This document shows positions 22,901 through 35,667 of a stretch of DNA of 64,000 nt, piece after piece. The stretch comes from Fomes fomentarius (lineage: Eukaryota; Basidiomycota; Agaricomycetes; Polyporales; Polyporaceae), in contig JABYQN010000001.1 in the NCBI GenBank assembly GCA_022606135.1, positions 4,588,001-4,652,000 on the forward strand, given 5' to 3'. The notes under the pieces are model-generated. The model was not told the origin of the DNA. It did no database searches and worked only from the letters and a program-made list of their open reading frames with translations. Made by a program: the position numbers and the translations under genes. How positions within the stretch are numbered: the first letter of the stretch is position 1; every line of letters begins with the position of its first letter.

Positions 22901-25900
22901 AAGTCCTCGTAATTGCCGCACTGCTCGTCCAGGTCGGCACCAATTCGGCATTATTCACACCTTTCGCAAAGTGCGGCGTAAATGCAGGGCAAAGATGGCA
23001 GATAACTCTCGGTCTGGGTGGGAAAACAAGCTTAGGTCTAGTTTAGGTTCGAGTCGGGTTCGAGGAAGAGTTGTGTGAGCGCCCTACCAGCGGAGTCACA
23101 ATCAGTCGCCGTGGCATTCGAGCTCCGGTGGCGCCAAGACTGTCGGGCTTTGTTAATTCCTCGTTCCGAACTCCTTACCGAATGGACTTCTTCAATTTGC
23201 TCATGCACCGTGACAACCGTGGCCTCGGTATATGCGCACCTTCTCGTTCCCACCGCCTCCTTGATCCCTCCTCTCGCCCAGTCAGATCCCGAAGCTGCGA
23301 GAGAACGAGAAGAACGAGCCGCCGCGCCCAGGCTTATCCCTGTCTGACGGATTGCGTCGTACAAGCTCTGCGAAAACATGTGTCTTACGCTCCGGGTTCG
23401 AGGCGGGGTCTTATTCATCTAGTGCAATATCGACCAACAACCTAGGTGCCTTTGACGGCCTTAAACATCGTGTAGGGTCGAAACGTTGAACGCTGGACGT
23501 GCTCCGCATATCGCACAGGGATCCAGACTGAACCCTACCACTATCTGACGCTCAGAGGTGCAAACGATACCTTGTACTGGCTCAAGTGTTTGGGCGGTCG
23601 CGCCTTGTTCGTTAGCAGGGACGTCTCTCAGTTGGCGGTGCGCTATCTGTCTTCGATGGTATTCTATTCCACACAATCACCGCGGTGGTGCATACAGGAA
23701 CCCCGTGTTCGAAGGGGTGTCCGTATCTGTACCGCGAGGCAACTGAGGGTTGGACTTGTGCGCGCGTACAGGACGATTCGGCAGAAACAGACAAAACTCC
23801 GGGCGCCGGAGGTCCTTCTTCCCGCGTCCCGCCGTGCGCCGGTTGTCGTACAGACGAGGGTGAGTCATCTCTGTGGTAGCCATTCTGTGGATTTGCTGAT
23901 AGGGATTGATAGTTCAGAAGAGCTCCCGGTGAAAGGCATGTATCGAGATTGTACATTGGTAAAGCCGATTATCATTTGTTCGACTTAGTGTCTGCGAGTC
24001 AGCGACATCAATTCTAGATAGAGGTCGTCAGAATCAGCTTCCTCCTTCCCTGTCTATCGCTGAGCATTTGCATCTAGAAGTTATTCGTATATCGGGCGTG
24101 GGAGCGGTCGTTCACAGAGATAGAGCCGCTAACGGTGCTATAGTGCATTTTCAACAAAGGTATGGAAGTGGCTGACGCTAACTTTGCGCTTTTCCAACTT
24201 TGCAACGCCCGCGGATCTACTTGGTGCAGCCATGCTTAGGCGGAATGCTGGCAGGAAAACTACGTGGCGAACAGGACGGTAAGACACACTGTGCCTGCAA
24301 TTCGCTCGTTGGCCCCTTCTCGTTCCATGATAGTGGTGGAACCCCAGCTTACAACCTGACATACCCTAGGATGGTGAGGGATCTGAGTCTCTTCTCTATT
24401 GATGGTTCTGACATGGAAGCATATACAGTAATAGTGTTGGGATTAATGTACCTGGAGACGGACGTTTCCGGATAGCCCGCCGAGGGTTCCACTTGAGGAA
24501 TTATGGAAAAGCCGGACACATCCCGCCCACACGTGTGCGCGTGGGCCCTTGTCCAATACGTTCTTATGTTTCGTTCTCAGCACTGGAACAAGCCGCCGAT
24601 TGTCCCATCCCGTGCAACAATGTCAACTATGTAGGACTCGGAGGTGAGTGCTCGAGCCTGTTCTGAATACTTCACGCCCGTCCCCTTGTTGATCCCGTGA
24701 TCTACGGAAAGCTTTCCTGACAGATCATGGCCGCTACAATGAGCACCAGACACGACCTTTGCCTTCGCGATTTGCTCCTAGCTTCGCGCCAATCGGACAT
24801 ACTTACGCATGCGCTATGGAATGGAGCGCGTGGCGTAGGATTGTAGCCGACGCTAGATGCATTCATTGCTTGAAATTTTCTTCCTGATACAGCACATGTT
24901 GTATGGGCATGTATTCGAATGCACCGGGACCGGCAAGTACGCCATACGATGCCAGTGCCTCCGAACAATCGACGTGGATTGTTGCGTCTGCCGAGAACCT
25001 CACTCGTCCCTGGCGTTCAGATAGACCACCCACATCCAGGGACGCAATCATGTCGCGCTCCAGTAGCGAAGGCAGTATACGCGTGGCGTTCGCGAACAGT
25101 ATTCTGTGTTGTATTGAGCGTCTATTCCTCCGGCCGGAGGAGAATACACGGTCTACGCCGTGGGAACTGGGGTCGACCGTCCGGGGTTCTTGCGGTGCAA
25201 CTCCTGTCTAGAAGTGGTCAAGGATTCGTACAGGCTCTGATCCATAGGCGAATCCTCCTGCCCTTTTCCCAGGCTGCATGTGCGGCCATTATTCAATTGA
25301 GTCGCTGTTCACCTTCTCTTGTTTTGGATTGACGCAGGCTCATAGTAGTGACAGCTCAAACGCCCCTCTGATGCAGGAACTGACATCGCATCTAACTTCT
25401 CCAGATCTCTCAGCACCCGACGCGGCCGCCCAGGGCAGCACTAGTCGGCGTTGTCAGCACGTTATGCATTCACGCCTCGACACCGCACGAATGACAAGCA
25501 GGCTGTGGCGTGTCGCTGGCGGGAGGAGATGTGCCATCCGCTCCCTTTCGAGACGTGCCGTCCGCTCCCTTCTTCTCGCGCCAGAGTCTGAATTCGCCAT
25601 TGGACGCGAACGCCCGGGGCGAGGTGAGCCGCACAATTGCCTCGACACGCGCAGCCCCGACATGGCAGGTTCTCGATGCAGACCACTGTCACGGCCCTGT
25701 CCTGCTTCCGTCCATACCGGCGGGCGGTGCCCTCGTCATCGTAAATTGAATCTTCGAACCGTGAGGGGCCCGAGGTGGCGCAGACTATGTCGGACTGAGA
25801 CTGTCGGATGGAATTTACAGATCTCGGATCCTGCCTATCTACTTCACTTACTTTCGCCGTCGGCCCTTGGGGCCTGTCCGTTATAAGCCGGACATGATGG

Positions 25901-25997
25901 AGTCTGTGTTCTTCGCTCGCCGCTCCACTAGAGCCAGGTCGCACCGAAGTTTACGCAGCTCCTAATCCCCCCTCACTGTCATTCCCCTTGGTACATC
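19910..25997. other. Gene-poor stretch of 6 kb
   Basis: No gene I can support on either strand. Short ORFs overlap in many frames; none shows a recognisable domain. Local fragments (for example near 22470-22700 and 25460-25750) have open frames on both strands but no plausible splice chain. Promoters of the divergent genes on either side (GH16 B and the GT2 gene) must lie in its ends. Confidence 0.45.
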
Positions 25998-28900
25998 ATG
26001 GACTATGACGCGTACGATGCCCTGCTCCACCACATCTTCAAGCAGGTGAGTATACTTGCTCACACTCCTCTCACTTATATCAACCTAATGATGTGTTGCG
26101 CGTCACAGACCCAGGGAGATGCCTGGTTCAAGCCCTCAGAGGAGAACGTTCATGCTGGTGTCTGCCTCCGTGGGGACAACAATAACTTCCGTGTGTTCCC
26201 ATACGAGAATGAGACCTTGGAGCCGTTCGAACACGCCATACGGGTCCTGAACCCCGTAGTCGCTGTCAAGGTCCGCAGCGCAGCCATCCATGCCGCCCTC
26301 TCTACTGTGTAAGTGTAGTATTCATCACTTGCACCCAAAATCACAACTCACCTCTTCAACAACGTGTAGTAAGGAGGATTCGGACTGTATATACGTCGAC
26401 AACGACACACGCATCCAGATTATGGAAACCATGGCATTCCTACCCCGCGCAGACAAAGAGCAATGCGCAGCATTCATCGTACGCATCTCAAAGTGTGATT
26501 GACCATCTGGTTTGGCGTCTGACATTCCGTCGCAGCGTGATGAACGTGTGATGGTCGTGTGGACGTACGACCTCGACAGCATCATTCCTACGTGCCGCGA
26601 TTTCGAAGAGAAGCTCATTAAGTTGGTGTGGACCCGCCGCTCGGCATTCGCATCGCTTGCTAGCTCCGCAGCCCCTTCGACGACGGCGTCGGACGTAAAT
26701 CTCACCGAGAAGGCGCGAGCTGCGGCTACTGAGAAGGAGACGGTGGTGCTCGCACCCAAAGACCCCAAGAAGACGCCCGCAAAGAAGCGTTCGTGCGATA
26801 TCTTTGGCTACTGGAAGGCGGATGCGAACGACATCGAGAAGACGGCGGAGGGTCCATCGGCGCGACCCATCAGGCTGTTCGCCCCCGTGTACAGCGGCCT
26901 GGGTGCTGCTCTGTCTCTCTGTGCGTATCCTCTCCGCATTTGTCTCCACATACTCACGGGAACTCGCAGTCTTCGTTGGGAACGGCGTGAGTGTGCTGCT
27001 GGAAGAGGCACTCCTTGACGGGAACTGGGGCCGGTTCGGCCTCATGGTCACGATCCCTTTCTTGTTCTGTGTCTCGCTCGTGAGTCGGGCCCTTGGCAGG
27101 AACTCATCTGCTGCATGTGCTCACGGTGCATTTTCCGCCAGTTTTTCTCTCTCATGATCATCACCAATATCACATATGTGTATGTTTGGACCTTGCATGT
27201 GCTGTCTTCTCTGTCTTCTCTGTCTGACTCCGTACCCAGGCTCGGCCCGGTTGCGCAATTCCATCAGAACTCCAAGTACTATTCCGCCATCCCCCCGCAC
27301 CGAATAAAGTGGTGGACGAAAACTTGCCGCACATGACAATCGAGATGCCCGTGTACAAGGAGAGCCTAAAGGAGACGATGTAAGTTCCCTCGACCGGTCG
27401 AAATTCGGGCGCGGCGCTACCCCGCGCTTGCTCTCCTGTGTTCTGTGGGAGTGGGATATTGATAGCATTGCCTCCGATACGCTGCCGGCGGTTGGATAGG
27501 CTTTTGACTATCGCGCGTCATCCGAATGTTGTGCTAACTGACACTGGTCTCACAGTGCACCCTCGGTCTACTCGCTCAAGAAGGCAATGCAAACATACGC
27601 GCGCCAGGGAGGCACTTCTTCCATCCTTGTTCACGATGACGGCCTTCAGCTCATCAGCGAGGAGGAGCGTCAGGCGCGCATCGCGTTTTACGCGGACCAC
27701 AACGTCGGCTGGGTCGCGCGTCCACCACATAGTAGCGCACCCGACGGTTTCAAGCGCGCGGGTCGGTTCAAGAAGGCATCTAACATGAATTACGGGCTCG
27801 CGCTCTCGCTGAAGATGGAGAAGCACATCTTGGAGCTCGAGGCCGCCGCTGCGGCGAACCCGGAGGAAGACCAAGAAGACAACATCGAGGACCGCGCACT
27901 CGAGATGGCCATCGAGGAGATGGACGAGGAAAGTGGACGGAGATGGCGCCCGTGGGCGTGTAACGGCAAATCCCTGCGCGTGGGAGAGTTCATCCTGATC
28001 GTCGACTCTGACACCATCGTCCCGGAGGACTGCCTGCGCGATGCCGCCCGTGAGCTCACCGAGTGTCCTGAAGTCGCGATCATCCAGCACGAGTCGGACG
28101 TCATGCAGGTTGCGAACCATTACTTTGAGAACGGCATCACGCACTTCACGCGCCGCATCAACCGGTGCATTTCCATGTGTTGTGCCAACGGTGAGGTCGC
28201 GCCATTCGTCGGTCACAATGCGTTCTTGCGCTGGTCTGCGCTGCAGGACGCGGCGTTCATCGACGAGGCGGATGGCAAGAAGAAGATATGGTCCGAGGCG
28301 AATGTCTCTGAGGACTTCGACATGGCCCTCCGTCTGATGTTGCGTGGTTACGTGATCCGGTGGGCAACGTACTCGAATCGTGGCTTCAAGGAAGGTGTAT
28401 CCCTTACGTGCGATGATGAATTGAACCGCTGGCAAAAATACTCGTATGGTGAGACTATAGAGATACTCGTTGCTGCCTTGGTGCTAACCGTCGGAACAGG
28501 CTGTAATGAACTCATCTTCAACCCACTGATCCAATGGTGGCGCAAGGGTCCCATCACGAAGCAGCTCCGTATCTTCATGTGGTCTAATGCGCCTGTTCAC
28601 TATAAGATCGGCATGTTGTCTTGTAAGCTTCATTATTGTAATTGCGTTGGCAACTCGCTCACGGAACCTCCCAGACATGTTTTCGTACTGTACGTTGGTC
28701 TGGAACGTCCGATCAGTCAAAGTGGCTGGCTGACTCTAATCTACAGATGCGCTTGCTGGAGCCTTCATTCTCTCGTTGATGAACTACTTCCTCCTGGGTT
28801 GGAATCTACCTGTGAGCCCTACCGCCGTACCCTCTCATGTTCGCGCTGTCGTTGACACCGTCCTTCAGGTCGATGGCTACTATGAGCACAGTTTCGAGAT

Positions 28901-29560
28901 CTGGTTGGCCTGCACGGTCGTCTTCCCCGGCGCAGGTAACCTCGGCTTCACGATGCTTGAGTACCGTCTCGGCTCGCGCTCCCTTCTCGACGCTGTGATA
29001 GAAAACGTGACCTGGGTCCCGTTCTTGTCAGTCCATCCCCTCCAAATCTTTCGCAACTGAGCTAACGCGCACCTTTGTCCACTTTCGCAGCTTCTTTTTC
29101 TTCGGCGGTCTGAGCATCCACCTGTCCCAAGCCCTCCTCGCGCACTTGTTCTCGTACAACATCACCTGGGGCGCGACGAAGAAGGAGGTCGAGCGTTCCA
29201 ACTTTTGGCAGGAAGTGCCGAAGATCTTCTCGCGTTTCCGGGTCTCGCTCATCATCTCGGCCATTATGACATTGGTCATGATCATCTTTACCACACCCGC
29301 CATCCCTCTCGGATGGCGTATATTCGGCTGGGACTGGGCAGTAATTGTTCCTCTTGCGTGCGTACCACCCTTCCCGCCTGAACCCTATATGTCACGGATA
29401 TCACTGACGTCGTATCATTGACTATTCTACAGTATCGTCGTTGGCTGTCACGTTCTCTATCCCGTACGTCTCACTCTCTATAGCCTTTGGTTCCTGACTG
29501 CTGGACTGACGCATTTTCCAGATCCTGCTGAATCCCTGGCTCATGATCTTCTCGTACTAA
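25998..29560 (+). CDS. Fungal family 2 glycosyltransferase (15 exons; one homopolymer frameshift)
   Basis: Exons 25998-26045, 26109-26308, 26370-26478, 26536-26920, 26970-27079, 27142-27179, 27240-27379, 27556-28448, 28500-28622, 28675-28689, 28747-28811, 28869-29026, 29091-29357, 29433-29463, 29522-29560. About 873 residues once one missing C in the C-run at 27291-27296 is allowed for. GT2 motifs lie in order: HDDG (371-373), DSD (494-496), SEDFD (595-599) and a Q/RxxRW-like LNRWQKY (633-639). Hydrophobic segments flank the catalytic domain (IPFLFCVSL and IITNITYV before; LAGAFILSLMNYFLLGW, IPFF-type and IISAIMTLVMIIF after), so a membrane-bound polysaccharide synthase of the cellulose/hyaluronan-synthase type. 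Substrate unknown. An alternative donor at 27178 would avoid the frameshift but destroys the conserved QNSKYYSAI segment. Confidence 0.9.
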
Positions 29561-29863
29561 TACGCCACATCACGCTCTCTATCTCTGCACCTCGGATCCG
29601 TCCATAGCTCCTTCTCGGGCTTCCCACTCACTCACTCGGTCCGTGCTATCGTGTACCAATACCCAGTGCTCACGGACATCCCCTTAGAGACATACTATAC
29701 TTACTACAACTCACTAATCGCCTTCGCGTCCTTCGTGTATGTACCACGAGTCTTTCATTCTGGGTGTGAACTCTGCCACCACATTGTACTGTCTTTATCT
29801 GGTGTTATATTCATCAATGATGAATACAATGATGAATACAGAGATCCATCTCTACCAACGAGG
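29561..29863. other. 3' flank of the GT2 gene
   Basis: No gene seen. A 13-nt motif ATGATGAATACAA is repeated twice at about 29816-29841. Confidence 0.5.
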
Positions 29864-30078
29864 GTGTAACGTGTAAGCTTCAACTGATACAGTCCTAGAA
29901 AATGGCTACATTCGGAATCGAATTGGGGACTTGAACTCCCTTGCGACCCACTGACCCTCTTGCGACCCACTGACCCTCTTCTATTATGATAGATTTCCCC
30001 GAGTAATTCAGGATCCTCTTCTCCCACCCCTACTATTTGTAGTGCTCACAACACTCGAGGAAGGTATGGCAGAAGTAT
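29864..30078. repeat. Tandem repeat T1, unit 1 (about 215 nt, tRNA-like B box)
   Basis: Begins GTGTAACGTGTAAGCTTC and is followed directly by a diverged second unit at 30079. On the minus strand it holds GTTCAAGTC (29928-29936), which fits the pol III B-box consensus GWTCRANNC. Within the unit the 19-nt GCGACCCACTGACCCTCTT is itself doubled. Confidence 0.75.
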
Positions 30079-30273
30079 GTGTAACGTGTAAGCCTCAACT
30101 GATACGGTCCTGAAAATGGCTGCGTTTGGAATCGAATTGAGGACTCGAACTCCCTTGCGACCCACTGACCCTCTTCTACCATTATAGATTTCCCCGAGTA
30201 ATCCAGGATCCTCTTCTCCCACCAGTATTATTTGTAGTGCTCACAAGGCTGGAGGAGGGTATGGCAGAGGTAT
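30079..30273. repeat. Tandem repeat T1, unit 2 (about 195 nt, tRNA-like B box)
   Basis: Second copy, beginning GTGTAACGTGTAAGCCTC, without the inner 19-nt doubling. The minus strand has GTTCGAGTC (30142-30150), again a B-box match, and upstream of it TAATGGTAGA, which looks like a tRNA D-loop remnant. It could be a tRNA-derived element or pseudo-tRNA; no A box is convincing. Confidence 0.7.
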
Positions 30274-30384
30274 TTCTGTTGAATTGCTCACAGACTCGTT
30301 CTCACCATTCGACAGGGTTGTCACACGATCAATTCAGCTGTCCACCTGGAGCGAAAGCGGAGTTGTTTTCAAGTTGCTATAGCT

Positions 30385-31653
30385 ATGGCTATGCACGCTG
30401 ATATGCAAGCCTTCCGTCTAGATGCAGCTTATCGCGTTCAATCTTCCTATGTTCTCAGAATTCTCAGAACAGCTGTGAGATGCACATTGCACACCGGCAT
30501 CGTTTCCGACCGCGACCTCTTTTCTCTCTCCCAAGAACACCACACCTTCATCACGACGACAACGGATTCCATATTGCAAAGAAGGCATGCGTTCCAGCGG
30601 CGGTATTGTCGAATAACGCCGACTCCCTTGAAGAACTAGGAAGGAGTCCCGCGCCGAGCCGAGGTTCTACTCAGCCGACGCCGAATCCTGATAGGAGCCG
30701 GTATACTGATGGGACGAGGTATCGACTTCAGGTATCCGTGCATACGCCAAGTTGGCTTCTCGAGCCCGGGTATGTTGCACGCTCACACTGATTATGCTAA
30801 GTCTGTCGATGCTCCCTACTGACCTCCGTCTGCATGCTGCAGGTCTTGTGCCGATCTCGAATACTATGTTCGGGCCGCAGACATCTGGCTCCCGTGAGCA
30901 CGAACACGACTATCGCTTCCCGCGACGGGAGCAAACCACATTCTTCCAGGGACCGGTCGTACGGGTCGCTACTGTGCAGGAACCCGATGAGAGCCCGTTC
31001 TTCGAGAGCGGGGGAGTAAGTTTCCGAACGAATGGTCCTGTCGATCGTCGACGCCTACGCATATTTGGCAGAGGCAGTGACGACATGGCCCATCCCCCTC
31101 TTCCTTTCTCATCCATTTGTGCTTCAGGGCAGCAGCCCATCACCATTTATGCTCCAAGAACGCATCCCGAGTCGGCATCCGTCCGCATGACATACCCGCA
31201 TTCTCCGAGTCTCCCCACCAGAAGGCGTCTTGGTGCCTCAATGAAAAGAGCGCCGTTCTTTGCACTACTCTTCCCGACCATTCCCTTGAAACCATCATCT
31301 GTTTCGACGCCAGGAGGCCCGAGTAAGCGGCGTTCTTCAAGATGTGCCAACTCTTCTTTTCCCAGTCCGAGATCGTTCCCGCCGGCGGGCCTGAACAACC
31401 CGAGCGCTTCTTACTCGCACCGTTGACGGATTGTGTCCTTCTAGCTCGAGCAAGGCAAGCTTGGATGCTTAGTTATGCCGAGCACGGGCCTCTGCATACG
31501 TCACCCTTCTTCACATGTGGAGTGGCAAAGCATCGGCCTCGCGCGTTCTACGGCAGATTGGCACTTGGTCACCCCCGGGCCTCCGTAAAAATGGTACTCT
31601 ACAATGATCGTGCGCGTGACCGACTTGCCGACAGGCTGTGGAGGAGCAACTAA
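30385..31653 (+). other. Possible decayed or unresolved coding region
   Basis: Open stretches in three frames follow one another (for example 30752-31426 and 31342-31653; segments such as ETIICFDARRPE and LTDCVLLARARQAWML look protein-like), with GT-AG pairs between some. I could not find an intron chain that keeps one frame through, and recognise no family. It may be a decayed gene or one with errors. Confidence 0.25.
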
Positions 31654-31817
31654 TGGTTGCAAACTGAACCATCGAGTCCATCACCTTGAACTTTGGTCAT
31701 ACGAGAAAACATGCGATCTGCCTTGCGAGTGCGACAGCTGGCGTCGCCGTCAGATTGCCACGTAACGGAATTGTGTGACCTTGGGAGGGATGGCAAAATG
31801 CATGGGGGCGTACCGAA

Positions 31818-31908
31818 TTCCCACTAGCCGACTTGAACGACTGACCTCATCATTTTCGAGGTTAGAACCTGGTACTAGTGATGCGCTCTACCACTGAGCT
31901 AAGCGGGA
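31818..31908 (-). tRNA. tRNA-Thr (AGT) with intron
   Basis: Read on the minus strand: acceptor TCCCGCT pairs with AGTGGGA (one G-U), D arm GCTC/GAGC, anticodon stem CATCA pairs with TGATG, loop CTAGTA with anticodon AGT. About 19 extra nt follow the base after the anticodon, the standard place for a nuclear tRNA intron. The T arm AGTCG-TTCAAGT-CGGCT is complete (one G-U). Confidence 0.9.
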
Positions 31909-32488
31909 ATGATGTCACATATTGTGTACATAATCTTGATATTGCTTGACACTGTGCAGTGTAGGACACCTCACAAACTTTGAGGGGTGGTTGAACTGGA
32001 ACGTTACATGGATTCTCGCAGACCCTCGCTCTCCTGCATAACTGCATATATGTGTCGGATTTGACTACGTTCAGTCTCGTTGATATGGGCTCTTGCACTT
32101 GAGTGTCTACTTGACCGTCACCACGCTGTCTGCGGAATAAGTCCCCGGAGAAGGCGCATCTCGGACAATGATTGAAGAAGAACAGGAGTATCCTAGGCAG
32201 ACGATGGACTGGACAAGTTGATGGGGGAAGGGACTGTCCTACAATAAGTGCTGTGCCGTCCTGCGGCCTCGGATAAAGTATGTATACATAACCTGAGGTG
32301 TCACAAGCTCACTATGTAGTACGAGGCCTTCGTAGGTCGCCAGTAGCTTCCTCGAGCTCAGTCTGCCATATGTGCCTCCGTATCAACGCCATCGCTGGAA
32401 GGCGCCGTGATGAACGTAGTCCGGACATTAGTCGGCAGTATTCCTACAATATTTTCCTCGCTCATCTACAATACATCGTGTCGTCCTC
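31909..32488. other. Intergenic stretch
   Basis: Between tRNA-Thr and the 3' end of a FunK1 gene. No gene or repeat seen. Confidence 0.5.
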
Positions 32489-35082
32489 TCAGCATCGACA
32501 GCGCTTCGCAGGCCGTGAGTTGTCCTCTATCTCATCCTCCTCCAGAGAACGCTTTTGGCCACGGTTCTCCGCACCGTCACCTTCCTCATCCGAGTCCTGC
32601 TCAACGTCAGTTACGCTGGCCTCTTCCTCTTCTGCACTATCCCCGCCGTCCTCATTGTCGTCTTCATCCTGACCCTGCCCTTTCTCCTCATCGCCTGTGC
32701 TCGCATCCTCATCCTCTCTATCGGTCTCGCTCTCCTCGCCTACAACCGTGTGGTCCAGTTCCTCATCTTCAACCGTGGTTTCGCCCAGACCTTCGGCCTC
32801 TTCCTCCTCGTCGTAATCCTCGTTGTCCGCGCCATCATGAAGATGGGTATCGTCCGCACGGTCATGAGTCGGCCAGTGAGGATCATGCAGGCAACTTTGG
32901 AATAGCGCCAACACTGCGGTATGAGATCCGTTGATCATAGCCGATTCCCCCTCGCTCAAAGCACCCCTTCCCTCTTCGATGTCTGGGTGCTGATACCGCA
33001 CGCTGAAGTGCTTCAACAGGACGCGGATAAGCCGATCTATAGGGTGTTCCCGGTCATGAATACCAACGAAGACCAGTGGCCATCGTAGCTTGCCCCCCGC
33101 GATGGTCGCCTCCTTCGTCACACTACAGAGGCGCAGCCCCTTCTTGTAACTCAATCCGCTGAAGAAGACCTTGAGGAGATCTTCGTATGTTTCAGCACAG
33201 CTATGGTGGAGATGCTCGATAGCATGGTGCAACAGAACGAGGTAGATCGACTCGAGCTCGTCCGCAGCTCGGAGCGTTCCTTGGGGTGCTCTGCTCCTTC
33301 GGAGCGAGAGGAAGGCCTGCGTACCCTGCGATGCGGGATTGTTGAAAGGTGAGTCTCAGTGCAGCCAATAGCGGACCTAGTACTCACCGTGATATATGGA
33401 TGTACAGCTTCGACGAGCCCGTTTGTTTCGACGACCGGGCACGCGAATTCCCAGTCGGTCAAGACACCCTCCCAGACTACGTCTGCAGTTCCCTTTCGGA
33501 ACCTGGGGCGAATCATGATATTGCCTGCACTAATGTCTCCATGCAGCAGCCCACACCGTTCGTAGGCTTGTTGATGTCCTGCTCGAAGTGAGTATAGTGA
33601 TCCTATGATATGTCGCCGAATGCTGCTCACCGCGGACGGCATCCTCAATAATTCGTGTGAGCTGCTCTCCCCGAACGAATCGATCAAGTTCGAGGTATAC
33701 TTCTGCAACCACGATTCGAGAGTGTAGCAAGCGCCGCATGTTCCTGTTCTCGGCCGCCGCGAAGTAGGACGTCCACGTCTCCTGGGAGCTTCCAGGGAGG
33801 TCCTCGTAGGACACAACCGTCGGGACATGTTCGACGCCTGCCTCGTTCAACTCTTTCAGCACGGCCCCTTCATGCCGCAGACCGTCGGTGCCATGACGCC
33901 ACGCATCCTTGAGGAAGACGATCCGGTTCGTCCTCCAATCGAGCGCGATGTACGCACGAGTGCCACGGCAGAAGAGCTTGTCCAGCATGTCCATGGGCCG
34001 ACACACCAAGAACTCGCGGGCACCTACGGTCAAGACGTAGCGCGGCCAGCCTTTCACAAGGGACCTTGCGAATGCGTCGCGAACATGGTAGAATGTCGGT
34101 GGGACGTCCACAGTCGAACGGTCGGGCGTGGCGATCTCGGTCGGGTCGCGGCCATTGTCGTCGGTCGCCGCGTCTGTCCACGATATGTCCTCGAAGAAGC
34201 TCTCGGCGACGTCGCCCTCCAGCTCATCTTCTTCGGTCGCGAGGTCCCATGACCGCATGGCGGCGCACAAGTCCATGGTTTTCCACCCGAGCGTGTCCGC
34301 ATTGAGCAGCACCGCAGTGGGGTCCAGACCCTGGTCCTCCTCGGACATCCTCGAGAAGTCGTACAGGAATCCGAAAAGGATCCCCGCCCCCGTGGTGGTG
34401 GTGTAGTTCACGGCGTCGCTGATGATGACGCCCGCGCGGTCCCAGCGGAGGAGGCGGAACTCGCGCATGTCGGTGAAGAGCGTGTACACGCACGTCCGGT
34501 GTGCGAGGTCGAAGATGTCCTGGACCTCGGGGAGGCACGAGTCGACGATCTCCTCCTCGTTCGGGTGGTCGGTCGCGATCGTGTGCGGTCGGTCGATCAC
34601 GGACTGGAAGCGGAGGTGGAGCCGCTGGTGGACCCACCACCTGTAGCCGCGTTCTTGGGCGAGGTCGCGTCCGTGCTTGAGAACCAGCCGAGCTTGAACT
34701 TGGTACTCGGCCTTCTTGGCTGCATCGACGCAGCGGACCTCCAGCGTGTGGCCGGGGCACAGCAGAGGCTCGAAATCGACTATCGCTCGCTGAACGGGTC
34801 GGGCCGTTTGGGGTACGCAATGGTCAACGGCACGCTCCGGTGGTCAGCGGGACGGATCGAAGCACTCACCCAGCCCCTGGCCACAAGGTGGTCGGCGTAC
34901 CCGCTAGAGCCCCCTTTCGCTTCCTTCTTTGCGTCATCGCACGACGCTTTGAAGATGTTGGCGTAGGACTGGACCGTGTCGGGTGCAAAGACCTTGTCGA
35001 AACCGTCGGCGTTCGGAATGAAAGCATCGAGGAACGCGTCCATGGACATGCGGACGATCTTGTCGTGCATTGGAGAAGGCAT
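32489..35082 (-). CDS. FunK1-type protein kinase 1 (799 aa, HGD variant)
   Basis: Exons (minus) 35082-34870, 34789-33631, 33578-33388 and 33325-32489; all phases fit. The N-terminal half is the FunK1 region (FRLLRWDRAGVIISDAVNYT), followed by the glycine-poor lobe (CRGTRAYIALDW, FLKDAWR). The catalytic loop reads LLHGDISAGNIMI: Arg of HRD is Gly471, Asp472 and Asn are kept. The metal-binding segment is LTDWEF (D499) instead of DFG, a usual FunK1 change. The C-terminal 110 residues are very acidic and end in a basic KRCRC. The exon plan is the same as in the other FunK1 genes here. A dead copy lies at 45715-46950. Confidence 0.88.
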
Positions 35083-35667
35083 TGTTTGATGTTGGATGTT
35101 ACGAGATGTCGAAGAGACTGAAACTGGATGTGTGGAAGAAGTGGAGCGCGGCGGGAGGTGGTTGTGGTTGTGGTTGTGGTTGGACGCTGGTTAGGTTACT
35201 AGCCGAGAAACGCTCGTTCAACTTATGGGCGCGAGCGCTTCTCGCCTAGAGTCCCTGCTGACGTGTGTGTTCTCCCGTCTATCTCACTCCTCAAATCTGT
35301 GAGACCGTAGCCCTTCTGTAGTCTACTTGTACTCACTATGCCATGACGATGAAACTCAGACTGGCTTTACACAATTTCTTCGTGATGCTGTCTGCATGCC
35401 GGAGCTCATACTGAAGGATGAAGTCCCGGTTTCGAGTCGATATGTGTATCGAATGATTGACCAGGAGCGCAGACGTGCATCAACAAGTTGTGAACAGAGC
35501 AAATGCATAGACAGTCCATATCCTGCACTCCACTATGGATCTGTGCCGTGGAATCGATATGGAAGACTAGTGTGCCATCCAGAATCGAACTTGACAAGCG
35601 TAGTTCGATTGAATACGACAATGCAATACAAGATAGTAATAGACCCGGAAAGCATGACTAGATGAAC
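35083..35667. other. Intergenic stretch between kinases 1 and 2
   Basis: Upstream region of kinase 1 with a (TGGTTG)n-like simple repeat at 35157-35182, then the 3' flank of kinase 2. No gene seen. The repeat survives in shortened form in the second block near 46970. Confidence 0.6.
35157..35182 (+). repeat. Simple repeat (GGTTGT)n
   Basis: Four to five imperfect units of GGTTGT in the 5' region of kinase 1. Confidence 0.75.

Noticed and set aside
19910..25997. Possible transposon in the 6-kb gene-poor stretch
   Set aside because: I found no terminal repeats, no reverse transcriptase or transposase motif and no long frame.
27240..27379. Alternative GT2 gene model using the donor at 27178, which keeps the frame open without any correction
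   Set aside because: It would replace the segment QNSKYYSAI, conserved in this family, by unrelated residues; a missing C in a C-run explains the data better.
27518..28435. Minus-strand ORF of 305 codons
   Set aside because: Lies antisense to exon 8 of the GT2 gene, has no domain, and the plus strand carries all GT2 motifs.
32555..32905. Plus-strand ORF of 116 codons that looks like a multi-span membrane protein
   Set aside because: It is antisense to the Glu/Asp-rich tail of FunK1 kinase 1; the reverse complement of acidic codons gives Leu, Phe, Ile and Val, so the hydrophobic look is an artefact.
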